NCBI GenBank assembly: GCA_015345905.1
Contig: JADDTR010000003.1
Coordinates: forward strand, 372,001-436,000
DNA from: Aotearoamyces nothofagi
Lineage: Eukaryota > Ascomycota > Leotiomycetes > Leotiales > Tympanidaceae
Length of the DNA: 64,000 nt
Reading direction: 5' to 3'
Every line of letters begins with the position of its first letter. Position 1 is the first letter of the stretch. Under the pieces are notes generated by a model. It did no database searches. It had not been told where the DNA came from and saw only the letters and a program-made list of their open reading frames with translations. Shown one piece after another: positions 10,901-21,875 of this stretch. Position numbers and translations under genes: made by a program.

Positions 10901-13900
10901 AAAGAAAAGGCGGAAGCAGAGGAGAAAGTCAGGAAGGAAGAGGAAGCAGCTGCTGCTAAGGCGGCGAAGAGTGTGCCGAAATTGACCAAGAGGGAGCAAG
11001 AGAAGGCCGACAAAGAGGCTGCCAAGGCTAAGAAGAAGGCGGAAAAGGAGGAAGCTGCAGCCAAGGAAGCTGCGGCCAAGGAAGAAGCAGCTGCAAAAGA
11101 GGCCGAGGAGAAAGAAATTGCAGAGAAAGAAAAGGCGGAAGCAGAGGAAAAAGTCAGGAAGGAAGAGGAAGCAGCTGCGGCTAAGGTGGCGAAGAGTGCG
11201 CCGAAATTGACCAAGAGGGAGCAAGAGAAAGCCGACAAAGAGGCTGCCAAGGCCAAGAAGAAGGCGGAAAAGGAAGAGGCTGTGGCCAAGGAAGCTGAGG
11301 AGCAGGCGTTGAGAGATAAGGAGATCCAGGATATACTTGATGATCCGCCGAAGAAGTCTGAGAATGATAAGCTGAGTAAGTTGAGCGACAAAAGTGATAA
11401 GAGCAAGAAATCTAAGGACTCGGACTCATCCCCGCATGAACACGAAAAATCTAGCACAGACAAGCCTATCGTCACAGATACAGCAGAGGCATTCAGTTTC
11501 TGGGGGGCAACCAAAAAGTCCAGCAAGGGTACTGAGGCAGCCAAAAAGGAGGTAATTACGGCTGCTGACAAAGCAGCGCCCCCGGAAGCTACGACTCTCA
11601 AGGACGCCACAACAGCTTCCAAACCTGCATCATCGTCAACGAGACCCTCAACCATAACCAAGAAACCCGTTGGTGGTAAAGTTGCCGAAAGGCTCAAGGC
11701 TTTTGAATCTCCGAAGGAAGTTGTAGCTACCCCATCTCCTCCCGCGCCATCTCCTCCCCCCCCGCCACCTGCACCACCCTCGCCACCCAAAGAGGAAAAG
11801 AAGAAATCTGGCCTGAATTCCAAATCGTCCAAGAAAGATAAAGATAAAGATAAAGAAATAGTCGAGGAGAAAATCTTACCGAAGAGAAGCCCGAAGGCAA
11901 AAGAGATCCCTGGCAGCTTTCCTACCGACGGCGGTGAAGATGATGTTGTCGAAATCATAGATATGGCGGTAGAAAAGAAGTCGACCAAAAAGAGTAAAAA
12001 ATCAAGCAAGGAGAAGGAATCGCCGATAGAGGTTCCGCCTTCTCCACCGGCTCAAACCATTACACCACCCCCAGAGCCCAAACCCTCTGCAAAGAAAGAA
12101 CGTGCTCGCGTCGTTCGAAACGAAGGCTCATCTTGGGGCATGTGGAATACTGCACCTCGCAAAGATGAGAAGAAGTCATCGAAAGAGCGCAAGTCTGACG
12201 ACGCCGATCGGCCATCTGAGAAGAAAGCAAGGGCCGATGCTCCTGAGCTGAAACGCTCCAAATCAACAAAGAAGTCCTCAAGCAAGGAAGAGAAGACCTC
12301 TAACAAAGATTCGTCATCTGACAAGGCGGAGAAGACGTCGAGGCCCAAGGCCAAAGGGCTCTCAAGCATGTTTGGATCTACACCGCCACTCTCGAGATCA
12401 GTGTCTACTCGAGAGAAGCGGCCGAGCTCGAGTATTCGAGCAAGTTCGCGTCGGCAGTCCATCGACGTAGGAGGAAGGGGCATACTGTCTCCTCCGCCAG
12501 ATGATGTCAAGAACCCTCCTGAAATGTCAGCCAAAGCAGCGAAAATGCTTGGTGTTACTCCTGGCAAGCTCTCTCGAAGCAAGTCTGAGCGGAAGAGCAA
12601 GCCGCGTGGTACGTTAAGAAAGCAACACGAACCTCGCAATGACAGTACTGATATTATGTCTACAGAACTTGAGGATGAGGATGCTGACATCGTTATGGTC
12701 GATGAAGTCGTCCCGGATAAGCATAAAACCCGCAAGAGCAAATCAAAGGTAAATTCAGAACCCAAATCAGCAATTCCACCGCCAGCTGTTCCAATGCCAC
12801 CCGGAGATAATGATCTTCCACTCCGGCCCAGGAGGACTGCGACTAGTAGGAAATTTGATGCTGATGGTAAACTCTATAAGCAGGCACGACAAGATGATGA
12901 TATTGTCATAGTTGATGCTGGTGGACCATCCGAAGACCGCCAAGGACCGGGCTTAAAGCGAAGTGATTTCGGTGCCAAGAAATCCGCTGGTATTGGTTCC
13001 ATGTTTGGCGGATTCCTTTCCAAAGGGCGCCCTGAGAACAAACGCAGAAATACGGCTCATACCGATGATGAGAGCCGGGCTCTACGCCATGAAAGCCGCA
13101 AGATTAAGCGTTCTGCGAAAGGTGACGATGATGCTGATATGGTCGAAGTTGGTGCCCCTACGATGAGTGGCGCAGCTTCCGAGGAAGATCAAGAGGCTCG
13201 GCGGGCGGCACGTCGTGCAAGAAGAGCCGAGCGAGAAGCTGCTGAGAAAGCTGCTGAGAAGGCTGCTGAAGAAGCACGAAAAGCGAAGGACGAGGAAAGA
13301 CGGGAACGGCGTAGGAAGCAGGAAGAAGCCGAAGAGTCTCGCAGACATGAGGAAAGAGAGGCTCGACGGGCTGCAAGGCGCGAGCAGAAAGCGGCGCAAG
13401 AAGCAGAGCGTCAAGCTACCGAGGCCAAAGAGGTGGAGCGAGCAGAAAGAAGGAGAGCACGACATGCCGAAAGAGAAGCCGCAGCCGTGCAGGAGGGCGA
13501 AGGCGCTGCAGAAGTCGAGCCCGTGCGCCCGAAGCATTCAGATCGTAGGAAGTCTACAATGGGTACTCCTGGTCAGGAAGACGAAGATCGGCGTGCTAGG
13601 CACGAACGGCGCCGAAGAATGCATTCTTCCGAAGCCCCTAAGACGACGCGTCGCCAGTCAGCGCCGGTCGTTGACGGCTACTTTGATCATCGAAATGGTA
13701 GCAAAACTCGTAGTAACGAACCAGAACCTTTCACACCTAATGAGGATCGGGCTCACAAAGGCTCAAAGCACAAAAACGCAGGATGGCCACATTCTGGAAC
13801 CGACTCATGGGTGAAAGATCACTCCGATGCACCGCCTCCACCGGAGGATGAAGTTCCCGTTGACGCTTCTATTGCCGATGAAACTGTGAGACATTCTCTG

Positions 13901-14134
13901 AAGAAATCGAGACGGATATCGAGATACGATGGCGTCCATGCTGAAAATGAGGACGATCGGGAGCGTCGGCGGCGACACGAGCTTAGGCGTGCGGAGAGGG
14001 AAGCCATGAGAAGCCATGAAGGTAGTCAAGGCGACGAAAGAAAATCGAGTCGGCGAGACTCTGGCTTTGTTGACCAAGCCCTACCACGCACGAGCGGCGG
14101 AGGCTGGTTCAAGAAACTAGTCAACGGAGTTTGA
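7940..14134 (+). CDS. Very large WG/Lys-repeat, coiled-coil, mostly disordered protein of unknown function
   Basis: Proposed exons 7940-8128 and 8258-14134 encode about 2,021 aa. The 129-bp intron has a GTACGG donor, a CTAAC branch site and a CAG acceptor, and joins in phase 0. The ATG at 7940 has strong context (ACAATGG). If this exon is wrong, the fallback start is the ATG at 8279. About fifteen modules pair a Trp-Gly motif (TWGTWGT, TWGAWGS, EWGFAP) with a basic block (SKKDKKKKGKN) and a Pro/Glu linker, roughly over residues 220-880. Next come 75-residue Lys/Glu/Ala coiled-coil repeats (10754-11300), a Ser/Lys/Pro-rich disordered region, an Arg/Glu-rich helix near 13190-13500, and a conserved-looking end, GGGWFKKLVNGV. 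No enzymatic domain is visible. The alternation suggests a multivalent scaffold. Similarity to Argonaute-binding GW/WG proteins is a pattern match only; I do not assign a function. Confidence 0.75.
10754..11300 (+). repeat. Tandem 225-bp (75-codon) intragenic repeat, about 2.4 copies
   Basis: Unit starts at 10754, 10979 and 11204 are spaced exactly 225 bp, each beginning with the codons for KL(S/T)K(K/R)EQEKADKEAAKA. The first two units are nearly identical in DNA as well as protein. The third is truncated after about 30 codons and runs into unique sequence. The close DNA match implies recent duplication or ongoing conversion inside the large WG-repeat gene. Confidence 0.9.
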
Positions 14135-15154
14135 CGAACAGACTTTAATCTCTGAGAGACAAAGTAGCAGGATAAGAATTACGACGGAATGTCTTTGCAT
14201 GATGGACGGAACGTTATGAAGGAAGGATTTGCGCGGCTCGACGGTGTATTTGTTTCTGCTTCGCGATGATCATGGGCGGCTGCTGTGTATGCGTGCACAA
14301 GGGCTCGGAGTCCGGGTGAGAGATATCCCCCAGGGTGGGCGAGCTTCGATAACAGATAGATATTACCTCCTTTTTTTTTTTTTTTTTTTCCTTCTTCTTC
14401 TCTCTTCTCCCAGGCCCGGCGTCTGTGGCTAGCGGCGATATTGACTCGGGAGCTTTATCACATATACCCAAATTTATCGCTGCAATGTAGATTTTTGGTT
14501 TCTCGACCAGACCCGTTGATTCATTCGAATGACCTTGTTGTTTATGACCCCCCCCCCCCCTTCCCCCTTCTCTCTCTCTCTCTCTCTCTCTGCTGCCGAC
14601 CTGCCGACTGCCATTCTATCCCTCCTCTCTCACCCAGGGGACCCCTCTCTCCCGCGTTTGCATCTCGAGATCGGTGGCGCCGTCCGTCCCACGCGCGAAG
14701 GGGCCGGCTGCTGGGAAGGGGCTGCTTCTCGCCGTCACCGCGCACCGCCCGCGCTGATCCGCGCGCGACACGGCGGGGGAGGAAGGCCCCCCGTGCCGGA
14801 TCCTGGGGTCTAGGGGATCCTTCGCTTCGGATTTCTTCCTGAGGATGCGCGCTCTGCCGCCCTGCTTTGCCCTCTTGAGCTTCAAATACTGTTGGCTAGG
14901 TGCTCGAGGTTACATTAGGCATGAAATACATTTTAATATTTGTCTTATTCTCTTTGAGATCTAAGCAGGAGAGGCCGGCACTTTTGAGCAGATTTATTTC
15001 TAGATTTCCTTTTGAATATCCCATCCCGCCTTCTTTGTCGAGCTGTCAACAATGTTATGCTAGCACCATGTCCGATACGCCATCCTAGACCTAGTATCCA
15101 GAATATCCCCTAACGCCTAGATGCTGCAATGTTACAATATACATGGTAATCCAG
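14135..15154. other. Intergenic, homopolymer-rich
   Basis: No gene recognised. It holds the 3' end of the large gene and the 3' side of the convergent membrane-protein gene. There is a T run near 14370-14389, a C run near 14550-14560, a TC repeat near 14571-14591 and a GC-rich patch near 14660-14820. Confidence 0.5.
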
Positions 15155-16630
15155 TTAACGGTCATGCCTCTGAATCTGCACCGTCTTTTGGACATGTATA
15201 GTCCCGTCACCGGTAAGTTGCTCTTCACTGGAGAAGCTGCTCTTGCGGATGACGCTCGCACCGGGCCACTTCTTGATCACGGCGGTGGAGCGCAGCGGGC
15301 CGCCAGAGCTTGTAATGTTGCTATCCATCTCGACATCCTGGTGGCCTGAGAAGGATGGCACGAAGCTGTTGCTGCTGGTGTCGTTGCGCGCGTAGCCGGT
15401 CCGGATCTTGGGTCGGGATGAGGCATCGCCGGTGCGGGATTGGGCTGCGTATGCCGAGATGTTATAGAACTTCTTGAACATGGGGCGCAGCACGCAGGCA
15501 GAGGCAGCGATGATGCCGAGGCCGATCTCTACACACGACCAGATTGCGACGTCCCTGCACTAGGTTTAGTTGGCTGTCAGGGGGTAGGGGACGTGGAGTA
15601 CGAACGCTGTGCTGTAAAGAAATTCCTGTGTGATGAGCAGAACACGTACGTAAGGGATTCGAACCAGGGCAGCGACGCCGGCGCTGATGAATGTGTTAGT
15701 AGTAGACGACGTATAGTTTTCGGATCAAAGACGTACACCATGCCCAAGCCAAGTACAACCCCAACGGAGACCTTCGTCCGCATGTTCATCTTCAAGTGCC
15801 AGATTACCGTTAGGGGTAGCAGTCCAAGAATGAAGTCCGAAGCAGCGCAGATGGCACTCTGCGCATATGTCGCTTTGGGGAGAATGGATTCATCAATGCA
15901 TGTACCATCCTCGCCAGCAAACTTGCGCCAGAAATATCTCGAGGGATTGCACTGAAAGATTGCCAGGAAGAAATAGAAGATTGAGTAGGCGACCACGATC
16001 GACATTGTGGACCAGATGATGATTCTGTGCGTTCGTGTTACACAGATGCGTAGCAGAAAGACGCCAAAGGAGAGGCGTAGGAAGACTGTAGTGGTCGTGT
16101 AGAAGAGCTCGCTGAGCCAGAAGCAGTAGAAGGCCGTTGGGTAATTCTTGAGGAGTATTTCGTCTGTGCGGCTCCCAATGCCATAGTGTACGCCTGTTAG
16201 TCCAACGCCGGCATAGGTTGTAAAACTTGCCTAGAATGGTAGATGTCAGTATAAGGTTTTACAATACGTCTCGACCGGAAGATATGCATCGCCTCCCTAT
16301 CAGATAACGATATGGGTATCGTCCGACGCTTTGTCCGTCTCAGACAACCCTTTCTCTTATGAATTCTCGTATAGGAGTTTCAAAATGACTCGGAAGGACT
16401 GCCGAGAGTATCGTCGGCCCATTTGCAGTGTACACAGTGTGGGCACTCCACAAGGAAAGAAAGGGATTATAGAAGCAACGTACCACGGCCAGAAGGATGA
16501 GAGTGTCATCGGCCCCCCAGTTCTTGCTCAGGCAGATGCGAACATAGATGCGAAGAGCAGTGAAGATGTATATGAAGGTCAGGAAAACGGAGCCCAGAAT
16601 AATGAAATCCGAAGAGCGCGACTCGCCCAT
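15155..16630 (-). CDS. Fungal rhodopsin-domain integral membrane protein (PTH11-like superfamily)
   Basis: Four exons on the minus strand (16630-16484, 16230-15737, 15683-15606, 15554-15155) encode 372 aa. The joins restore LILLAV-ASFTTYAGVGLTG, LGLGMV-AGVAALVRIPY and FLYSTA-DVAIWSCVEIG, all expected in this family. About seven hydrophobic helices cover residues 8-290. Typical marks are WGADDTLIL after the second helix, the Cys-containing loop with CNPSRYFW, and DVAIWSCVEIGLGIIAAS near the last helices. The cytosolic tail of about 100 residues is Ser/Arg-rich. The family is fungal-specific; some members act as surface receptors, but most are uncharacterised. I see no CFEM domain. Intron 1 (253 bp) is long for this window; the other two are 51-53 bp. 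Intron 2 contains a perfect TACTAAC branch site. Confidence 0.85.
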
Positions 16631-17012
16631 ACTGCAGGATCAGGTTTGATATAAAGATGGGATCATGTGCTTGCTTGTATTGTACAATAACGAGCGTGTC
16701 AAGGAAGGCTGAGACTACCGAGAGGCGGAAGATGGGGAGACGGAAGACGGAAGACGGAAAACGGAAGATGGACAATTGAAGATAGGATATAGAAGACAAA
16801 AGGTACGAGATGAGGAGTGAAGCTGACGGAGGAGGAGGAGGAGGAGGCGAGAGAGAGAGCGAGAGAGGGAGAGAGAGAGAGATCTCAAGGCACGGGAAGG
16901 GCAGGGCATTCAACGAACGCAGTGCATATGAGTTGTGGGGACGGGCTAGGACGGATCAGTCAGTCGAAGCAGTAGACTGGGACGCAGGCAGGCCGGATAC
17001 CACAGTATCGGG

Positions 17013-17069
17013 TAGGCAGGCCAGGCAGGCCAGGCAGGCCAGGCAGGCCAGGCAGGCCAGGGCCAGCGA
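17013..17069. repeat. 9-bp tandem repeat (AGGCAGGCC)
   Basis: About six near-perfect copies of a 9-bp unit, in the gene-free island just upstream of the rhodopsin-domain gene. The same AGGCAGG word family recurs in the island near 45.6 kb. Confidence 0.9.
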
Positions 17070-17182
17070 GGCCGTGCCGTGTCCGCGTCTGAGTCCGTGT
17101 CCGAGTGGGCGTCGGTGGGCAGAGGAGGTTGCATATGTGGAGATGTGAGATATGTGCCTGGTCAAGGGAAGAGTCCTGTAAC

Positions 17183-17322
17183 GGATACTGTAGTAGGCAC
17201 TGTAGTAGGCACTGTAGTAGGCACTGTAGTAGACACTGTAATGGACACTGTAATGGACACTGTAATGGACACTGTAGTAGACACTGTAGTAGACACTGCA
17301 ATAGACGCTGTAAGAGACACTG
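17183..17322. repeat. 12-bp minisatellite (ACTGTAGTAGGC family)
   Basis: About eleven copies of a 12-bp unit whose variants differ mostly at two or three positions (TAGTAGGC, TAGTAGAC, TAATGGAC). Because the period is a multiple of three, long frames stay open on both strands and can look like genes. Confidence 0.9.
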
Positions 17323-17930
17323 CCACGGCGGCCACGAGAGTAGCTGTGAGAGAGGCACAGTGTACAGTAGGCACAGTAGGCACAGCAGGCACAGCAGGCA
17401 TCTGCCCTAAGGCACCTAGCGTGCAGTCGCCTGGCCTAAGGTTCCTAGCGCAGGGCACCTCGCGACTTACCCACCGACCGTAGGGACAGCAACAGGCCTA
17501 CGGTATCTGCGGTCCCTATTGTCCCCGCCTACTCCAGGGTACCCAGCTCAAGACAGACAGACACCTGCCCATCTACGCCAGCGCCCATCTTGGGATCTTG
17601 GGTGCTCTAAGCCAGGTACAGCCAGTACTGCAGAGATGGCACCTTAGGGTATGTATGGGTAATGGATGGCCACAATAAATACCTGCAAGAAGAAATCAAC
17701 CAGCACGCAGAAAGAGAGAGAAAAGGGGAGGAGGGCGGTGGCGGGGTGGGGAGCTTCTAGCGTGGAAGGCCGTTGGGCGCTGGCCGCTTGAGCGTTTGAC
17801 GAGCGGTGCGGGTGGTGCGGGACAGGCGGGCAGAGCTGCCTAATCTCGACAGCGCCGAGATGAGATGGCGACAGCGATGATGAGATGATGCTGCAGAAGG
17901 GCCTTGGGGGGGAGCTGCTGGGGTTGCTGG

Positions 17931-18250
17931 ACAGTGGATGGACAGTGGATAGATAGTGGATGGACAGTGGACGAACAGTAGGTAGATAGTGGTTGGGCAG
18001 TGGATAGATAGTGGATGGACAGTGGATGGACAGTGGATAGACAGTGGACGAACAGGGTGGACAGGAGATAGGCAGTAGATAGACAGGGTAGGCAGTAGAC
18101 GAACAGGGTAGACAGTGAGTAAATAGGGTGGACAGTAGGCGAACAGTAGGCGGACAGTAGGTGAACCGTAGATGAACAGTGGGCAAACAGGGTGTACAGT
18201 AGACGAGCAGTAGGCGAACAGTGGACGAACAGGGTACACAGTGGGCTGTA
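17931..18250. repeat. 11-bp minisatellite (AGTGGATGGAC family) with 9-bp variants
   Basis: Roughly 28 units of an 11-bp motif beginning AGTGG or AGTAG and ending GAC/GAT/AAC, interspersed with shorter AGGGTGGAC-type 9-bp units. The 11/9 alternation shows unit-length variation by slippage. Minus-strand open frames across it are artefacts. Confidence 0.9.
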
Positions 18251-19548
18251 CAGGCACTGTACCTACCTAACCGACGGGGTCGTGTAGAAGCTACATGTAC
18301 AGCACAGGACAGCCAGTACCACTATCCATCCCGTACAGCGTATCCATCCATCCCTACAAACAGGACCCACGGCTCCAGTTATCCCGCCGCAACAATTATC
18401 TACTGTACAGCACCATCTCTCCCAACACCAAAGTGCCACGCAACGATGTATCCCATCTATCAGAAACGTCTACAGTATGTGATTTCTTATATATATATAT
18501 TATATAACTTAACATTAGATAACTTATATATATATATATACAGTACACCTTATACAGATACAAGAACAATCCCTCTATACACCCACAGACAGGGCGAGCA
18601 ACACAGCGCCTGTCAGACATACAGCAGGCGGGCGAAGGAAGAAAATGAAAATGAAAATGCATCCCTGAGGGGACAGAACGTGGCTATGACATACGGCTCG
18701 GAGATGCGGAAGGGGGGCTGGCGAACGGAGCTGCAGCACCGATCGGGACAGCACGGCCCGGCCGATAATCCATGCGGTGGCGATGCGGTTCGATTCGATC
18801 GGTGCTTTTTCGACCCTGTACCTGTCTGTCTGTCCTGTATCTGTGCCTGTGCCTGTACAGAAGATGCCAAATAACGGCTCTTTCGGCCGGCCTTTTCTGA
18901 AGAGAGGCACGACTGTACAGGTCCTGCTATGTATCCTTGTACAGTACACTGCTTGCTCCGATGGAGCATCGAGCAAGTCCCCTGGTGCAGATATACAATG
19001 TTAATATCCAGCACTGTATATGTATACCATGCTATACAGCAATCCTACAGCGAGCCCGCTCCACCAGGCACAACCTATCCCAAGATGTATTATCTTACAG
19101 CACCTTGGTTATATACCTACCCGCCTCCCATAAACCAACAATCAACCCAAAACACCAGCAGTCGCAACCTGCGTCGCCGCCCATGCCGCTCCAGCAACAC
19201 TCCCTGCTACATATATAGCACACTACAGCACAGCCAAGGCCGGCAGCTGACAGAGAGAGAAAAAAAAAGGAGAGAAGAAAAAACGCAGCCGATCAGCGCA
19301 GCTAGACAGGCGCTTAGTAAGGCCAGCCAGCCCACCGGACGATCTGATAAGATTACACAACAGTACTCACAGAGCACGGCAGCACTCGGCCAAATAGCCG
19401 ATCGCTGCGAGGGGGGTTTGTTTTTCCTTCCTTTTTTTTTTTTCCCTTCCCCCCCCCCCCCCCCCTTTTTCTTTTCCCAGACAAGGGGATTTAAATAGCC
19501 AGTAGCAATCCCCTGCTCGCGTTCAGCATACACGGCGGGGGCTGTGGC

Positions 19549-19590
19549 GATGCGATGCGATGCGATGCGATGCGATGCGATGCGATGATG
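19549..19590. repeat. 5-bp microsatellite (GATGC)n
   Basis: About eight perfect tandem copies of the pentamer GATGC in non-coding sequence. Confidence 0.95.
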
Positions 19591-20479
19591 CCCGGTCTGG
19601 CCTGGCGCCGAGCCAGCCGAGCATGGCACGGCGTGCAGGAGGAGACAGCCCAGTCGTCGTCACGAGGGGCATCCCCTCGGCTGGGTTCGCCGGTCTCCGT
19701 CTCCGTCGTACAGAGCCTGGGTGCCCCGGCTGCCTATCTGCTTGTACTTGTACTTGTACTTGTACTGTAGTACAAGGCCAAGCATACCGTGCCTACAGTA
19801 CCTACCGTGCCTATCCGATACCGCCCCCCCTATATATGCACTCCCAGGGCATATATATACACACGTGCATCCTGTATCTCCGCACTATACGTACACACAC
19901 ATACACCTATACCTATACATCTATACATCTATACAATAAATACATAATAAAAATACCTCCGTCCTATCCCACCCCCCCCTTCCCATCCCTCCTGAAACAG
20001 TCCCAGCCCCAGCCCCAGCCCCAGCCCGACCCGACACCTGCCCCTCGTCCCAGAAATCTCCATCTCCTATTCCCATCTCGCCTTCCTTTCGCTATTCCCG
20101 TACGCGAACCGCAGGTGCGGGTGCGGGTGCAGCCCCAATCTAGCATCTAGCAGTAGCCAGTACACAGCACAGTTAGATACAGACCGTGCTCCACCCCATG
20201 CCCTCTGTACTGCGCCGCGCCTGGCTCTCATATATCATAGTATATTGTATTGTATTGTATTGTATTATACTACAGTATAGTACGGCACAGGTATGGTATG
20301 GTATGGTAAATATCTCGCGCGCCCCTCCTCGGATCACGCCGGCGGGCACTGTGCGGCTGTGTATGTGAGAAAGCAGGTCCTACGGGATACTGTACAGTAC
20401 GGGATACCGTACTGTACTATACACACCTTGTTCTTGTTGTTGTTGTTGTTCGTCGGTCTGCTCGGCAGTCTGCTCATCG

Positions 20480-20518
20480 GTCAGTCAGTCAGTCAGTCAG
20501 TCAGTCAGTCGGTCGGTC
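20480..20518. repeat. 4-bp microsatellite (CAGT)n
   Basis: About seven to eight tandem CAGT copies ending in CGGT variants, with TATTG repeats (near 20245-20272) and TATGG repeats (near 20289-20306) close upstream in the same gene-free island. Confidence 0.9.
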
Positions 20519-21380
20519 TGCTCTACGGCCCAGACTCCCTCATCCGCTTTCTTCGCCCTACTCTCCTCTCCTTCTCCTCTTCCATCCATCCTCCCCTCCC
20601 CACCTCCCGTACCGACCACACCGCATCACACCACACCACACCGCACCAAACCGCATCACCACCTCCCCAAACCCCCTCCTGCAGGTTCCGCAGCCCACAG
20701 CGAGCATACCCTCCCCCGTCCCCGCGCCCTGGCGAGCGGTGTCGCCATACGTACAGCAGGACCCCCCCCCCCTCCCCGTCCGACACGCGGGCTCGCGTGC
20801 GAAGCACCGTAGGCACCGTACTATCCATCCTGTCCAGACGCCGCGCGGGTGTTCCTGCCCTGCCCCTGCCCTGCCCTGCCCTGCTTCTGGCTCCAGAGCC
20901 ATCTCCGTACCGCGCTCGGCCACGGCAGAGACGCTCTCCAACCCCCCCTCGCCGCGCGTATCCTCCTGCCGCGCGCGCTCCGACTGCAAGGCGGCACGGA
21001 CGAGGAACCTCGCCTCGAGCCCGGCGATGCGCGAGCGAGCGACGAGGCCGGGACGGGCTGCTTCCTCCTCCTCCTCGCCTGTCCCGCCTGCGCTGCGCTG
21101 CGCATATATACAGTACTTCATGTGCCCATGTCGCACGCGTAATGCACGGTACGCCCGGGGCCCAGGGGGGGGGGGCTGTCGAGATCCACCTCCTCTATCG
21201 CATCGGGCTGCGGCCCGCTTGCTGGTACCCGCGCCCTCCTGCCGAGATGTCAGCTCTCGCAGTTAGTGCGGTAGCCTCTCTCGAGGGATAGGACCGGTCG
21301 AGGCGGTCGTCTAAGTACGATACTTGTGATACTTGTGATACTTACAGTGCAGGCTCGGGGCCTGATGTGATATATAGCTA

Positions 21381-21555
21381 CTTAGAACCCCCCCCCCCCC
21401 CAACCAACCCCTGAAGAATCTTGGACCCGGGGGGGTCTGGTCCGTCAAAGACGTCTCTCGTAGAGTGTTCATGGTAAGCGGGCACCACCTGGCCAACTGA
21501 CCACCGGTGGTGGGGAAGGTAGTGTTTCCTAAGCTTATTCAGGGGCGGGATGGTA
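21381..21555. mobile_element. Degenerate foldback (MITE-like) element, copy B
   Basis: Outward-facing termini CCCCTGAAGAATCTTGG (left, from 21408) and its inverted counterpart AAGCTTATTCAGGGGCGGGAT (right, about 21531-21551) form an imperfect terminal inverted repeat, preceded by a C run on the left. Size and termini match the better-preserved element at 55287-55459. The interior has no coding capacity and only loosely matches the other copy (a GCCAACTGACC patch). No target duplication could be set. Confidence 0.5.
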
Positions 21556-21875
21556 TGGTATAGTATAGTATATACACCACAGAGGCTCATGCACGCAGCG
21601 GTTTTGAAAAAAAAATTAATGATTTGTATTCGTTGCACTGTGCACTCTGCCGTGCCTCTTTCTTTTGGAAAACCCTAAAAGTCTAGTCTGATAACTCACC
21701 CTCGTCATCTCGACTGCCAATACCATGCGTGCCGTATCGTGCTCATGCAAGATCCATCCATCCATGCCTTGCCTTGCCTTGCCTAGCCCGAGTCTATTAA
21801 ACGCCCGCGGGGGGAAAAAAGTTCTCTCTAGCCACTCCACCGCGTCTCTCTTCTGCAGCAGCACAGATCCGAGTG

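Larger units (their letters stand above)
16631..21875. other. Large gene-free GC-rich minisatellite island
   Basis: About 5 kb with no gene I can support on either strand. Frames remain open through tandem arrays in several registers at once, which is a repeat artefact. It contains many short arrays (listed separately), C and G homopolymers (near 19449-19465, 20761-20769, 21388-21401, 21166-21175), TATA-type dinucleotide runs near 18490-18540, and recurring GTAC-rich words. An old foldback element lies near its right end. Confidence 0.6.

Noticed and set aside
9160-12765. Long minus-strand frames opposite the WG-repeat gene (Ser/Phe/Leu-rich)
   Set aside because: Antisense shadows of the Lys/Glu-rich coding strand; composition is the exact complement of the sense repeats.
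15650-15680. GATTCGAACC motif resembling a tRNA T-loop
   Set aside because: It lies inside an exon of the rhodopsin-domain gene and no cloverleaf can be formed around it.
17079-18257. Cys/His- and Val/Thr-repeat frames across the minisatellites
   Set aside because: They exist only because of 9-, 11- and 12-bp tandem periods; no start context, no homology pattern.
20293-21291. A 332-codon plus frame in the gene-free island
   Set aside because: Arises from low-complexity CAGT, TATGG, poly-C and CACC tracts; opposite-strand frames are equally long.
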